A stretch of 64,000 nucleotides of DNA from Hevea brasiliensis (GCF_030052815.1 NC_079499.1:100350480-100414479); one strand, 5' to 3'; shown: positions 1 through 12,293, counted from the stretch's first letter. A program made the numbers and translations. The notes: a model not told the origin generated them from the sequence alone.

Positions 1-2
1 TT

Positions 3-1630
3 TGCCTCCTCTCTTATGGCAGAACAGTCTATTTTGGTCCTGTTTCAATGGCAGAAATGGTATTGATTTTATTGGAATGATAATTGGTTTCTTGGGCAGT
101 TGATAAATTATGTAAAAATTCATTTTGTCTGCAGTTTTTTTCCTCGAATGGCTTCCCTTGCCCTTCTCTCAGGAACCCATCAGATCACTACCTTAGGACC
201 ATAAACAAGGACTTCGACGGGGTAAGCATATTTTCCTATCAGTAAATGGCGCATGCAAATATATCAATTCCTCGTGATATTTCGCCGTTTAATTTGCTTG
301 CTATTTTACTATCAGGACCTTGAACAAGGCCTTGGGGGTTTCATAAGCACAGAGGAAGCTATTAATGTTCTTGTCAAATCATACGAATCATCAGAGATTT
401 TTCAGCAAGTTAAACAGCAAGTGGCTTATATTTGCGAAAAGGTATGGAGAACTGTTTGTTAATTAGTTGAAATTAATTAGCGCTACCTTAAAGATTGTTA
501 ATTATACTTTTGTCTTCTTGGTTTTAAAGAAAGGAAAAATTCTGGAGAAGAAAGGAAGTCAGGCATGCTTCATCACCCAATGCATTGTTCTTACAAAGAG
601 ATCCTTCGTGAACATGTGTCGTGACCTAGGCTATTACTGGCTTCGCCTCGCAATCTACATTGCATTGTGCTTATGCGTAGGGACTATCTTCCATGACATT
701 GGCTTCACGTATGGTTCAATTCAGGTATATATAAATAGATTATATTGCATCAAGTTCAGGAGCAGTACATGTATACTTTTCTCCGCTGCTATTAATCACT
801 GTTGAATTTTCCAGGCTAGAGGCTCAATGCTTATGTTTGTGGCCGCGTTCTTGACTTTCATGGCAATTGGTGGATTCCCTTCTTTTGTTGAGGATATGAA
901 GGTCAGACTGCTCTAATAATGATCTTGTCAAGCCACACGATTTCAATGACTGACTGAATTTAATTTCCTTCTCTGAATTCAGATCTTCGAACGAGAAAGA
1001 TTAAATGGGCACTATGGTGTTGGTGCATTCGTTGTTGGAAACACATTTTCTTCTATTCCTTACCTGTTAATTATCTCTTTAGTCCCTGGAGCCATAGCTT
1101 ATTACCTAGTTGGCCTTCAAAAGAGTTTTCAACACTTCGCCTACTTTGCACTGCTGCTCTTTGCATGCATGATGCTGGTAGAAAGCCTAATGATGACAGT
1201 TGCAAGTATAGTGCCAGATTTCCTGATGGGTATCATAACAGGTGCTGGAATTCAAGGAGTGATGATGCTAAATGGAGGTTTCTTTCGCTTGCCTGACGAT
1301 CTTCCCAAGCCTTTTTGGAGGTACCCAATGTACTATATTGCATTCCACAAGTATGCAAACCAAGGATTCTACAAGAATGAGTTTGAAGGATTGACATTCC
1401 CAAATAATCAAGTCGGAGGGTCGCCTACCATTACTGGTGAAGAAATTTTGCGAAACATTTGGCAAGTAGAGATGAGTTACTCAAAATGGATTGATATTGC
1501 TATCTTGTTTGGTATGGTGGATCTTTATCGCCTCATGTTCTTGGGGATCATAAAAATTATTGAAAAGGTTAAGCCAATCATCAAAGCTGTCACGTCTGTT
1601 CCTCCTACACAAGTCCAGGTAGATACATGA
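3..1630 (+). CDS. ABCG (WBC) half-size ABC transporter, 3' part of gene, six exons
   Basis: The reading frame enters from the left edge, so the ATP-binding half and the gene start lie outside the window. Exons by conserved coding frame and GT-AG borders are 3-59, 135-221, 316-441, 530-724, 815-901 and 983-1630. All introns are phase 0, giving 399 residues plus the TGA stop. Seen motifs: [10 protein letters not shown] just after the nucleotide-binding domain, [12 protein letters not shown] and [13 protein letters not shown] in the transmembrane domain, and [20 protein letters not shown] near the end. These are typical of the plant ABCG11/12/15-type subfamily, which exports cutin, wax or related lipids at the plasma membrane. 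The exact orthologue and cargo cannot be told. Several hydrophobic segments (ABC2_membrane type) are visible in exons 4-6. The last exon is open with no damage, so the gene looks functional. CCAG|GTAGAT near 1619 could be a splice donor to a further exon, but the TGA at 1628-1630 is the simpler end. Confidence 0.93.
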
Positions 1631-2775
1631 GTGTAACACCCCTCACCCGACTACAGTGTAGCCAAGCAAGGCATGCTACATTCGGTGCCGGAGTACCCTA
1701 ACTTATCTTACTTTATTTCTTTAAAAATTTTGTTCTCGTTATATTTAATATTGATTATTTTTTGATGAAGAAACTAACGAAGTTTCTCCTATTTTATTAT
1801 CGTTTGACGTGTTTTACTATTTACTTATTTGAAAATTTCAATAATATTTTACAATAAAAATCTCATCAATTATTCTCATAATCAATATCTCATTCATATA
1901 TCTCAATTTCATATTCATTCCCATGCATTTCCATTCATGCACAATTTATATATATAAGTCCTCAAGTTTCATTAATTTATATGATTTACAGACTGATTAC
2001 ATAAATTCATAATTTACATGATCTACAAATTAATTACAGTTCCATAATCTATATTTCAATATACAATTCATAGTGTACATTACAAACAATAACTAATTAT
2101 AATATACAAAATACATAATATGATCTATATGGGCCCTATCTACATGCATTGCTGAAGAGGTGACAACCTTGAACACTCTGTAGATCAAAACTCCAAAATA
2201 TCTGTTTGGTATTCGCTGGGCTTTAACTTCAGTATCTGCGTGAGGAAATAAATCCACTGCGCTAAGCATTGCTGCTTAGTGGTGTAATAATATAACAAGG
2301 AAATAATATAACAAGTAAAAATAATTGGAGCATATTTTTTATACTCAAGAATTTTACTAGTTCATATGAAATTTTTCATACAATATATCTTTCGTCATTT
2401 ATGTTGCTCTCTAGAATCTCTTTTGACATAAGTTTTACAATAATCATTTATATAATGTACGATTAAATCTAAAATTTATACTTATACTTATATTCTTATG
2501 AAAGTCACTTTTGTAATGTTATTTAAGTTATAATTCTTCTACTAGTCTTTTTATCACTTCCTTGATACTTTCTAAGTCGTTTACAATCATTTCGTAATAT
2601 TTAAAATTTTTAATACTAATTTCATTTACTTCAGACCATTCTAAGAAACAAATTTTTTGAGCTAAACTAATTGATTTCATAATTTCTTACTCATTTATTT
2701 GCTTTCTAGTATTTTTAATTGCTAATATTCATAACTTATTTTAATAAATTAGACTGCCTAAGTAACCTATGACAG

Positions 2776-3967
2776 GCTGACTAAATTGGATAACGAGTCG
2801 TTGGCACTGGACACCGCGGTGCCTCGGGCCGTCATACCATGGGACGCAGAACGTTAACCATGTATGCAATCAATATGGCTAAAAAGCCATGATAACACAT
2901 AATCGGGCATTAAGCCATGAGTGCGGGCATAAAGCCATGAGTACGAGCATAAAGCAATGAGTTCGGGCATAAAGCCATGAATATAAGCATAAAGCCTTTC
3001 GCAGTACTGCTAAAACAATACCCTATTGGCATACCAATCTATCTAATCTGACACACGTGTCTAGGCAATACAAGGGCACATAATATCATTAAATATTAAT
3101 ATATTGTGTTTTATGATTTCATTATTATATGACAAATTCCATAATTTATACATTCATCATAATATTCATACTAATTTCAATTCACATTCATTTGGTTTCA
3201 CGTACCATTTACATTCATCATCTTTCCTTTCTCTCTTGATGGGAACCTAAATCCCAAATGACACTTTTATCTCATTTATACATTCAATAATTTATTCATG
3301 TCAAGTACATTTCATACTTCAAGATGTATTGCTAATATATTATGAACTCCATTGCTGACTAAACTGGATAACGGGTCGTTGGCACTGGACACCGCGGTGG
3401 GCCGTCATACCATGGGACGCAAAACTTCAACCACGTATGCAGTCAATATGGCTAAAAAGCCATGATAACACATAATCGGGCATTAAGCCATGAGTGCAGG
3501 CATAAAGCCATGAGTACGAGCATAAAGCCATGAGTTTGGGCATAAAGCCATGAGTACGGGCATAAAGCCATGAGTTCGGGCATAAAGCCATAAATATAAG
3601 CATAAAGCCTTTCACAGTACTGCTAAAACAATACCCTATTGGCATACCAATCTATCTAATCTGACACATGTGTCTAGGCAATACAAGGGCATATAATATT
3701 ATTAAATATTAATACATTATGTTTTATGATTTCATTATTTCATGACAAATTCCATAATTTATACATTCATCATAATATTCATACTAATTTCAATTCACAT
3801 TCATTTGGTTTCACGTACCATTTACATTCATCATCTTTCCTTTCTCTCTTGATGGGAACCTAAATCCCAAATGACACTTTTATCTCATTTATACATTCAA
3901 TAATTTATTCATGTCAAGTACATTTCATACTTCAAGTTGTATTGCTAATATATTATGAACTCCATTG
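2776..3967 (+). repeat. Tandem duplication of about 580-610 bp inside the solo LTR
   Basis: Two direct copies start with GCTGACTAAA.TGGATAACG at 2776 and 3354, a period of 578 bp, and both end in TATTATGAACTCCATT. They are more than 90% alike by eye. Inside each is a minisatellite of about 18-20 bp built on GGGCATAAAGCCATGAGTAC (about 2905-2998 and 3478-3612). The second copy has extra units, which explains its greater length. Confidence 0.85.
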
Positions 3968-5530
3968 GTGTGGGAGTATAAATCTCAATTACCTATTCCA
4001 AGCAATCCATGAACATTTCATGGATTCTAAATTTCATGCCTGAATTTTCTCTATTAATTTATTTCTTACACTTTGTGTCTTTGTATTACTATTTACTCAA
4101 ATTATTGACTTTTTAATGCATAATAAATTTGTTGAACCTAAGTTCACCAATATACCACATTTTGCATTCTAAAGTTGTTGGTATTGGTTGCCAATACCAT
4201 TTCAAAGCTTAGTGTTAGTTATTCACAATTTTCAAATTTCAAGTATTAAGTTTACTGCTCCATTGGTCATTTGTATAGTAGGAATTTGACAAAATTGTCT
4301 TCACAAAAGTTGTTCGTTATTGTGTCTAGTTACATTTGTTTTTTCGAATCACTTCATTTGGAGTTTTGTAGCTCAAGTTATGGCCTAAATATTATAACTG
4401 AATGGATTGCAAATTTTCCAGATTTTCTGGACAGAACTAAATCTACAGTGTTTTGTACACTGATTGTAGGTCAGTTTTTGAACATGTTAAGATCAAAATT
4501 TGGGTTTAGCTTCTTCATAAAAGTTGTAGGTCTATATCTCAGCTTTCTGTTGGTAAAATTTCAAGTCAATTGGACCTTTCTACACTGAGTTATGACCAAA
4601 TAAATAAACACTGTTTATTTGGTCATTTTGCCCAGGTAGAATGCAAGTCACCCGGATTAGGGCAGTTTTTAGGTCAACTTGGTTTGGTTTTCTGGGTAGG
4701 GTTTCTTCACTAAAGTTGTGCCATTATGTGTCTAATTTCATGTCCAATTGGCCTTGTACTAATTGAACCTATACAACTCCATTTATAGCTACCCAAACCT
4801 GCTGGACTCACAACCAGTCCTGCAGGTCACCAAGGGCAGCATGCCTAAGCTCAACTCCAACATCCTTACTCACTTCAATTCCTCCTTACACATATTCAAA
4901 TGGTCACTAATTGACCATTACAAGGTTAATATACCATTTCATGAGCAAACCCTAATTTTTTTCACAAACCCTAATTTTCAAATGTCCATTTCATGCTATT
5001 CATGTCATGTAACACATCCAACACACATAGTTCAATATTTAACTCAAGTTATCTTATCACAAACCACTTCTAAACAATTCAAGTCATACAAATCAACAAA
5101 TCTTATCCTTCTCCCATGGTTGTCGATTTTCATACATACTTCAATATAATTGTTTTGTTCAATTTTACAACAAATTCACATTTCATTTGTCTTCCTAACA
5201 AAGATTAACAAGATAGGGAAGTAAGTATAGGCACTAACCTTTTTTGAGCAGAATTCTCCCAAGTTTAAACTTCACTTTCTTGGCTTTTCTTGGTTGCCAA
5301 ACACTCCTACAAGGTATGGGGGTAATTTTTATTGAAGGAATCTAGGGCTTTTGGTGCAAGATAAGCAAGGTTTCCAAGCTTTGAAGCTTGAACTATGGTG
5401 GTGTGTCCATGGAGTTCGGTTGGTTTTGAGCGAGAAGGAGCAGATTGCTTTTTCTTTTCTTTGTGTCATTTATCCTCTTTTATTAGTTAATTTAAGTGGT
5501 GCTTAATTGTGATTGGTGGATAGGTTTTTA

Positions 5531-5550
5531 ATGACATCATATGATGTCAT
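5531..5550. promoter_or_regulatory. Perfect 20-bp palindrome in the solo LTR
   Basis: ATGACATCATATGATGTCAT reads the same on both strands. It contains two inverted TGACATCA half-sites close to the bZIP core TGACGTCA. The same 20 bp is retained in the related LTR at 62843-62862. A transcription-factor site is an inference. Confidence 0.55.
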
Positions 5551-6096
5551 AATTAGGTATTTTCTTTCATTTTCTTTTCTTCTTTTCTCTACTCATTTTT
5601 AATTTTATTTTTAGCAATATTTATTCATATTTTATGTCATAATAATTATTTACTTAACTGGACAAGTCGGCCAAAAATCATCTCTGAAGACAAAATGACC
5701 AAAATGCCCTCCGTTTGGCTTAACAGACCAAAATTGTCTGTAACGATTGAAAAATTTTTTTAAGCCTTTTCTTGGTATTCTAATGCCATAGAAACCTCAA
5801 TGATTCTTCTCTGGAGTCTCAAAAATTATTTCATAAATTTTTTCCCAAGTTTAGGGCTCCTAGTTGCGAGAACCGCAACTTCCCACTGGGTTACCCATTG
5901 CTAAGGCACCTGCTCATTTAACTTGGTTGTATTTTATTTCTAAAATTTTTCCTAAATTTTTCTTATTAATATTTGAGTTAAGTATGGCTCCTCACTCTAG
6001 TCTAAATATTTTTCTAAACGTTCTAGCTGTCCAGACCGACATTGGCCACCTAATGAGAATATCTGAGAATTACTACAGTGAGGGTGTTACAATGAG

Positions 6097-6495
6097 AATC
6101 CCTCTTCTTCACTTGAAATTGAATGAAAATGAGATTTGTGGTGTTCATGATTTAGTTTAGAGAAATTCCATCTGAGGATGATTATTTATTATATATGTGT
6201 ATATATATTTATTTACAATATATAGATTCAAAACCTAAATTCTTATGTTATTATAATAGTACAATGGATTTTTCTTATCTAGAGTTTAGACTTGGTTCAT
6301 TATGAATATAAAAATATATAATGAGATCTACTTGTTGAACATATAAAATCTATATATTTTTATCTTGAGTAAGCAATGAAATTAAGTTTAAGCAAGAATT
6401 TTCCTATGTAATGACTGCTGAGTCATACTTATGCAGGCTCAAGAGATGATAATTTAGTAGAAAGATTTTTCTTGTCTAAATTCAACTTTACCATG
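6097..6495. other. Intergenic DNA downstream of the ABCG gene
   Basis: AT-rich sequence, including a TA-rich stretch near 6190-6225, with no recognisable gene or repeat. It begins directly after the solo-LTR target duplication, so its first part is probably the original 3' UTR and downstream flank of the ABCG gene. Confidence 0.6.
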
Positions 6496-7128
6496 TGTAG
6501 ATACCATATTTTAGCCGACCTCCAAAGTCAAGGAACTTTTAAACTTTTAACTTTATTATCCGCTCTCAACCGGTGTCCCCAATCACAAACAGCTTTTTTG
6601 GACTCACCGATTGCTCGTCCCTGGAACAAACCGATCTCACGCTTAAGTTAGATGGCTTTCCGATCTCTTGGTCTCTGTCAGATGGGTTCGAGTCAACACT
6701 AGGTCTCTGGACCATCCAATCTTATCTACTGATATTCTCTGATCTCTCTGTACAAATATTGCAGAACTTCATTCGGCTAATGTTGTGATCGGGCTTCTCG
6801 CTTGAATGCCCCAGATATCCCTTAAAATGAAGTTAAGGTTTCTGTCCGGTCTAATAATAGTTCCGATCTTAAAAGTTCAAGTCAGTGTCAAATCTTTCTA
6901 ATTCTAATATTTTAAAGTTTCATCCAATATTTGGTCATGACTTAGTCCGATCTCAGGTCCACGTATAATGATTTTCCGATCTCTTATCTCCTGATTAATA
7001 ATCGCTTTCAAATTTTATGTTAAACTACGTTTATCAATTAAATACTCAGACAATTTTGGACGTTTTTCAATCTCATCAAGAAATTAAACAAAAAGGATCT
7101 CAATTCATTTCAAAATAAAATGTATAAG

Positions 7129-10100
7129 TCATTCAGCAGGAGAGTCTCCCCCAACTTGCTCCTCGGGTACATTATCATTTCTCTCATCCTCTCTCTCTCT
7201 CTCCCGGGCTCCTCATCACTATCCTCTTCGACCTCTGGGATGAGCTTATCCATCCAGGAGAAGTCTTCCTCGGGATAACGCTTCTTCAGCTCGGCCAGGA
7301 GGTCGTTATGGGCATTCACATATGCCCCAGCTTCTTTTGTGGTGCTCTCCTCTTCCTTCGCTTGGAGCTCCTCTTCCTTCACCTGGAGCTCCTCCTCTTT
7401 TGCTCGAAGCTCCTCAAAAAAATAAGCTAGATCGACAGATCGAACAACCTGAGAAACTTCGAGTTCCCATTCCACCTCGGTTATCCTCTCCTCGCAGTAT
7501 TTCACCCGATCTTCTAGTCTGGCGATGTAATCATTGGCAGAGGAGAGTTGAGCCTATGCAGCTGAGGCATCTTAGACTACCTTAAAAATCTTCCTCCTTA
7601 AGGTGTGGTCTTTTTCTCGAATCACATGTTGATTGGCAATAGCCTCTACACCCAAGCTCATCGTTTGAGTTAAAATATCGTCGATGCTCTACTCTGCCAA
7701 TCTGTTCTGATCTTCTTGGAAGTAGATAGAGGCACCCACAACTTTTGCTAAGCCAGGGTTTCCTCAGGTGGAACGGTTCCTTTCTAGAGATTGGATGAGG
7801 AGTTGAGCCGCCCCAGGAAAGTGTCCTAACAGTGGGGCCAAAAGGCTCCCCTTCCACATTGGAAGAGATCGGAGGAGGTGGACATTTGATCTGTTGAGGA
7901 GGAGGAGCAGCGACTTCTATACGAGGCCCGACTATTCCTGAGGTTGGGGAGGGGAGCTCGGTACTTCTACCAAATCGTGGCGAGGTGTTTGAGCTGCAAT
8001 AACAGTGGCCGCCTTCATCGCTCGCACCTTTCGGGACACCTCCCTCTTTCGCTTACGGCTCTCTTTAGAAGCCTCACGACCCGCCATACCTACACAAAGT
8101 AGAAGTCAGTGAGTTCACTAAGATTGAAAGACTAGAGATCAGGAATGTACCAGGACCGATGTCAGAGAGCTAAACATTGTAGTCTTCATCACTGATCAGC
8201 CGCATCATCCACCACTTCAGTTCGGTCATAACAGCATCTAAGCATGAGAATTTGTGGGTGGACACTTGAGTCTTTAACTCTTTCACCATGGTGTCTTCGT
8301 CCTTATTTAAGGTGAGCTTCTTTGGGAGTTGGGGGACCAAATAACTCCAATTGCGTGGGATCCCTTCAAAATCGTTCCGATCCTTAGTCCTAAGGATGAA
8401 AAATTGATCCTTCCAGTTCTTCAGCGAAGAAGGGATATCGGTAAAAAGCGAGCAGTTCGGCTTTGCCTAAAGAACCAGAATTCATCATCCCTCCTTCGGG
8501 CAAGCCTATGTAGCTCGGCAAAGACTTTAGCCATAGGCTCGAGTCTCTTGGCTCGGTAGAGCCCCCTGAAGGCTACTTAAGTTCGCCAGGAGTTTGGATG
8601 CACTTGAGCTACCGAAACATGATGGAACTTTAAGACAGCCTTGTAAAATTCATCCAAAGGAAAATGGAGTCCGACCTTCAGCTGCTCTTCATATACTATT
8701 GTTATCCCAAAGAAAGTGACCAAGAGGGGGGTGAATTGGACACTTTAGACAATTTTTCAGTCCTTGCTCAAGACTTAATGAAAAATTGAGGCTTTGCACT
8801 TCTATGTATGTGTATAACTCTGTTCCTAGGATGTAATTTAAGTAATCAATCAAGTTATGCACAAATACTAGCTCATACACAAAATAATTACTTGATATCA
8901 AGTGTATTTTCTCACATATAATTCAGAGTTTGCAATATTAGCTCAATAAAACAAATTCTCAACACATTCAATATATAATCAGAAAATCAAAGTGCTGAAA
9001 ATTAAAGAGTTAAGGGAAGAAGAGAATCAAACACAATGTTTATAGTAGTTCGGCTCTCTTAGCCTACATCCACTCTTCCCAAAGTCCCACTTTGAGAGTC
9101 ACTCCACTATTTGATCTTTTCAACAGGCAAGATTCAAAGCCTTTACAATATCAGCAAGCTTCCCAGGTGCTTGAGGACCTTTACAACATCTTTGCTTCCC
9201 ACAAAAGACCACAAGCTTCATAAGGTGCTTGAAAACCTCCCACAAGCTTCACAAGGTGCTTGAAAACCTTCCACAAGTGTGTCCTCACACTTACACAACC
9301 TTAAATAGGTTTTGGTGTAGAAGAAATCACTCTCAATAACTCTCAGATACAGAATTTAATGCTAGAAGATTGAGAGAGAAGATTTGCCACTCAAGCTCAA
9401 GAGTAATTGAATGAAAGCTTTAAAAACCACAATAAATTCACTATGAATAAGAGCACTTTCATTAGTTAGAATTGTAGTAAATGATGCCTTTTATAGTTGC
9501 TTTTCATTGCCAAAAACGTCCGCTGGAGAGTGTGTCTAACGACTCTTTAATTTTCAAAAAACTAGCCATTATTACTTAGAAAGTCGTGCAGTAGAGTTGA
9601 GTCATGTCAGATCATAAAAATAGTTAGCTAAAATTTTCACCGGTTAACTAGTTTTGTAAGATAGAGAATTTTAGACATCAAAACTAGTTAACTAATTATT
9701 GCAACGGGTTAACTAATTTCGCTACTGTCTGACTTAAAATTTGAAATTTTGAGTTTTTGAAGAAAGGTTGTAAAAATTATTTTGACCATTCAAAAACCTT
9801 AGAAATGATATAAAAACACTTTCTAAACTCTTGAATCTAAAAACAAAATTGATTTTAGGTCTTAAATGGCATAAATTCTCCAATCTTGTACAATGGACCT
9901 AAGAACTTAATTTCTATCCTATTTCTTCATGAACTTTGATTCGTCTTGTGTTATACAAGATGATAAACTCCTTTTATATCAGCCATGTCAATAGAATAGT
10001 CCTTCCATCAGTGTCTTTGCATATCATGACCTATAAAATCACTACAAATACTTGTGCACAAAGGATTAATGTATATTTCATTAAGTTTTGTTATCATCAA

Positions 10101-10458
10101 AATTAAGCTCATTATAGCTTACAGGGCCTACAACTATGATGAGATTGCCTTCATCAAAGAAGTGATCTACCCGAAGGTTGCCATGGCATTTGATCAGTTT
10201 AAAGGAGTCAATCCGCAGATTGGACTCCTGACTTATAGACTGGAGATCTGTTTCCCTCAGAACGGATGGCAGCTCATCAATTGGTAGGTTTTCCCTCCTC
10301 GAAGAGGTTCCTCACTTAGGTTTGGTAGCCAGACCAGTAATCGGAATGATGGTCGTGCTGGTTCGACTGCCTGATCTAATCACATCGCCTTCTTCTGAGG
10401 TCCACGAAAATTGGATGGAAGGGGGGCTTGCAGTTCTTTGACCCTCGGCACCGCCCAT
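7129..10458 (-). pseudogene. ORF-L (antisense Transposase_28-like gene) in element A 5' LTR, interrupted
   Basis: Read on the minus strand, opposite to gag-pol. The start ATG is at 10456-10458, after the TATA box at 10613-10621. A copia-like solo LTR (8700-10132) splits exon 1. Exon 2 starts after the acceptor TTTGTGTAG just before the ATG near 8085. It keeps the conserved glutamate-rich coiled coil (repeats of KEEELQ) and the segment LLAELKKRYPEEDFSWM (near 7250-7310). The expected last codons (GDSPAE, stop 7129-7131) are now out of frame with the upstream coil. There are several in-frame stops. It matches the copies at 27060-28868, 41779-43640 and 59785-61640. Confidence 0.7.
8700..10132. 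mobile_element. Solo LTR (copia, SIRE/Maximus-like?) inside the element A 5' LTR
   Basis: 1433 bp starting TGTTATCCC and ending GGGCCTACA, flanked by the perfect duplication ACTAT (8695-8699 and 10133-10137). The homologous 3' LTR of element A lacks it and shows the empty site TATACTATGATGAG near 28541, which proves the insertion. The stretch GACCAAGAGGGGGGTGAATT near its start is common in plant copia LTRs. The SIRE-type label is an inference. It holds short direct repeats around 9200-9270 (CAAGCTTCA.AAGGTGCTTG). No coding capacity was seen. Confidence 0.8.
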
Positions 10459-10612
10459 TTTCAGGAAAACAAAAAGAAATTAACCAAGGAAAGATCAAAA
10501 TCCTTACCAGAGTGTAATTGGTGCCTGAAAACTTGAGAAAACGAGAGAAAATGCTGAGATTGCTAGAGAAGTTTTGAAAATGACATAAGGAAATGACTGA
10601 CTCATCTCTTCC

Positions 10613-10643
10613 CTATTTATACCCGTCTGAGCATTAAATGCTC
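10613..10643 (-). promoter_or_regulatory. ORF-L promoter: TATA box plus palindrome (A 5' LTR)
   Basis: On the minus strand the palindrome GAGCATTAAATGCTC (10629-10643) is followed, after 7 bp, by TATAAATAG (10613-10621). The same pair with the same spacing precedes ORF-L in all four LTRs. Confidence 0.6.
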
Positions 10644-10907
10644 GCGAAGTCCTAAACGACACATCAGTTAGTGGAACCGGCCGCTTCCTTGACACGTCGC
10701 AAGAAGGTTCCAGAAACATAATAAAAAAAATCGAATAAATGAGATCGGTTAGCCAAGGTCATCGGATTGAAAAAACTTCCAAAACCAAGGATTGGCTAAT
10801 GTCGATTCGTTTAGGGATCAGATCGGATACACATATCAGAGATTGAAAAATAACTAATGCAATAATAAGACAAACATTTAAACAAAAATTTCATTTCATT
10901 TCCAAAA

Positions 10908-11008
10908 GATCGGATTACATCATTTGGGCGATCTCAAAAGATCGGATTACATCATTGGTGCGATCTCTAAAGATCGGATTACATCATTTAGGCGATCTGT
11001 AAAGATCA
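10908..11008. repeat. Short direct repeats in U3 (A 5' LTR)
   Basis: About three units of 35-37 bp built on GATCGGATTACATCATTTGG followed by GCGATCT. Homologous arrays sit at the same place in the other three LTRs, between ORF-S and ORF-L. Confidence 0.7.
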
Positions 11009-11261
11009 GCACTACATCCTACCTAGCTTAAGACTACTCCGAGGCCCAAAAAGCAAACCTATGTCAAAGCTTAGTCTTGTGGATGAATCAAAAGATGTGT
11101 TTGAATCAAAAGATGTGTTTGATCAGAAAGTCAGCCACAAATATTGGATAGATATGCAGCTCAGATGGGGTGACTATTACTCTCATGATATTGAGCGGAG
11201 TCATCACCAATGTCATTGACCAGAACCGAGCTACAGTCGGGACGCCCGATATGGTTTGGAG

Positions 11262-11564
11262 CTAAATGAACTTCAAGAGGTGGTCACCGACATTAAGATT
11301 AAAATTAACAGTCCTCTCATCTGAGATCAGTCTATCGATTATATCGATAGACCGATTTGAGATCGGCACGGCCATCACTTTCGGTCTTGATTGGTAAATT
11401 AGTCCGGTACCCTCACTGTCATTAGGTGATGTTCTCATAGCTCTCCAATTGCCGGGGTCACAAATTTTTAGGCGAGGGGCAAAGGAAACAGTCAGAAAAA
11501 GATCAAAAGGGCCATCATAATCATAATTATCACCGGAAAAGTGAGAATTAGAGAAGTGGCTCAT
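11262..11564 (-). pseudogene. ORF-S (small antisense U3 protein), element A 5' LTR, truncated copy
   Basis: The minus-strand frame from ATG 11564 matches the complete copies at 29498-29956 and 40802-41224. Shared residues include DYDGPFDLF, F.PRLKI, ISNRSIDIID and NLNVGD..LKFI. It ends early at 11262, where the intact copies continue with W; homology carries on to about 11130. A minus-strand TATA-like TATTTATA lies upstream at 11620-11627. The function is unrecognised. Confidence 0.5.
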
Positions 11565-11619
11565 TGAAAATAAATTGAAAATGGAAAAGTGAAGTGTGAA
11601 GGTGTTTCCTATTGCTGCA

Positions 11620-11627
11620 TATAAATA
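11620..11627 (-). promoter_or_regulatory. TATA-like box of ORF-S (A 5' LTR)
   Basis: CCCTATTTATATGC on the minus strand, 659 bp from the sense TATA box at 12286 and pointing away from it. Its place is conserved in all four LTRs. Confidence 0.45.
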
Positions 11628-12285
11628 GGGCCTTAGCATTTATTACATACAAAACCTGAAGCGGATGCATCGATAACTAGAGAATTTATTACTTTGACCA
11701 ATGCAAGTTATACGGAAAGGAAATATCAAGAATGAGAGATCGGGAAATAAGAGGGGACCCGATGCAAGAGAGAGATCGAAAAAGGGGATGGTCATGATAA
11801 TACAGAAGGCGACCTAAAGAGATCGGAAAGCACAGAAGGGTTAAGTAACTTCCAGTCCGAACTTTCCACTAACTCTTTCCATCGTTAGATTTGAGTTAGT
11901 TAAGACATCGCAGGCGTGATCAGATCCCCACCACACCTCATCTGTAAGGACGCCCACCTAGCCGCTAGACGCTAGAACAATTAAAGCAGTCCCGTACATT
12001 TCGATCTCCACCGTTGATCACAACCGTAAGGATGGATCCAGAGCCCTTGGATCAAAAAGTAGATGACAGGTTCGACACTTTTATTCCTAGCCTTTGGATC
12101 TAATTTGTAAGGCAAGATCTTGAGCCGTTGGATTAAGAAGAGAAAGGACGGATATTCTGAGCGGGATCCCGGCCCTCCATTTTGATTCTCTTTAATTTTT
12201 AGATATCAGATTATGTCCTTTTGCATCTAAACCCTCCGTTTCCCTCTGGCAAGATCCTGACCCTTCATTATGGGCACCCGTTCCC

Positions 12286-12293
12286 TATAAATA
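12286..12293 (+). promoter_or_regulatory. Sense TATA box of element A (5' LTR)
   Basis: TTCCCTATAAATA with the expected GC-richer context. It is conserved at the equivalent place in the other LTRs (30680-30687; minus strand 40069-40076 and 58027-58034). Transcription should start about 25-30 bp downstream, which sets the U3/R border near 12315. Confidence 0.65.

Larger units (their letters stand above)
1632..6091 (+). mobile_element. Solo LTR of a long-LTR Ty3-gypsy element (Tekay/Del-like?)
   Basis: The block begins TGTAACACCCCTCAC and ends GTGAGGGTGTTACA, so it has TG...CA ends and short inverted termini. It is flanked by a perfect 5-bp duplication ATGAG (1627-1631 and 6092-6096), which marks an integrase-mediated insertion. 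It holds no gag or pol sequence and no internal LTR pair, hence a solo LTR of 4460 bp. Its last 1.7 kb is homologous to the reverse complement of 62301-64000. Assignment to the Tekay/Del chromovirus lineage rests only on the long LTR and the TGTAACACC start, and is an inference. Open frames at 4271-4588, 4763-5149 and 5864-6160 show no recognisable protein. Confidence 0.85.

Noticed and set aside
4271..5149. Open frames of 105 and 128 codons in the solo LTR
   Set aside because: Low-complexity AT-rich frames with no domain, and not preserved as proteins in the related LTR at 62301-64000.
7322..7857. Plus- and minus-strand frames in the element A 5' LTR (87 and 91 codons)
   Set aside because: The plus-strand frame is a shadow of the ORF-L coiled coil. 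The minus-strand one is a shifted piece of ORF-L exon 2, already covered.
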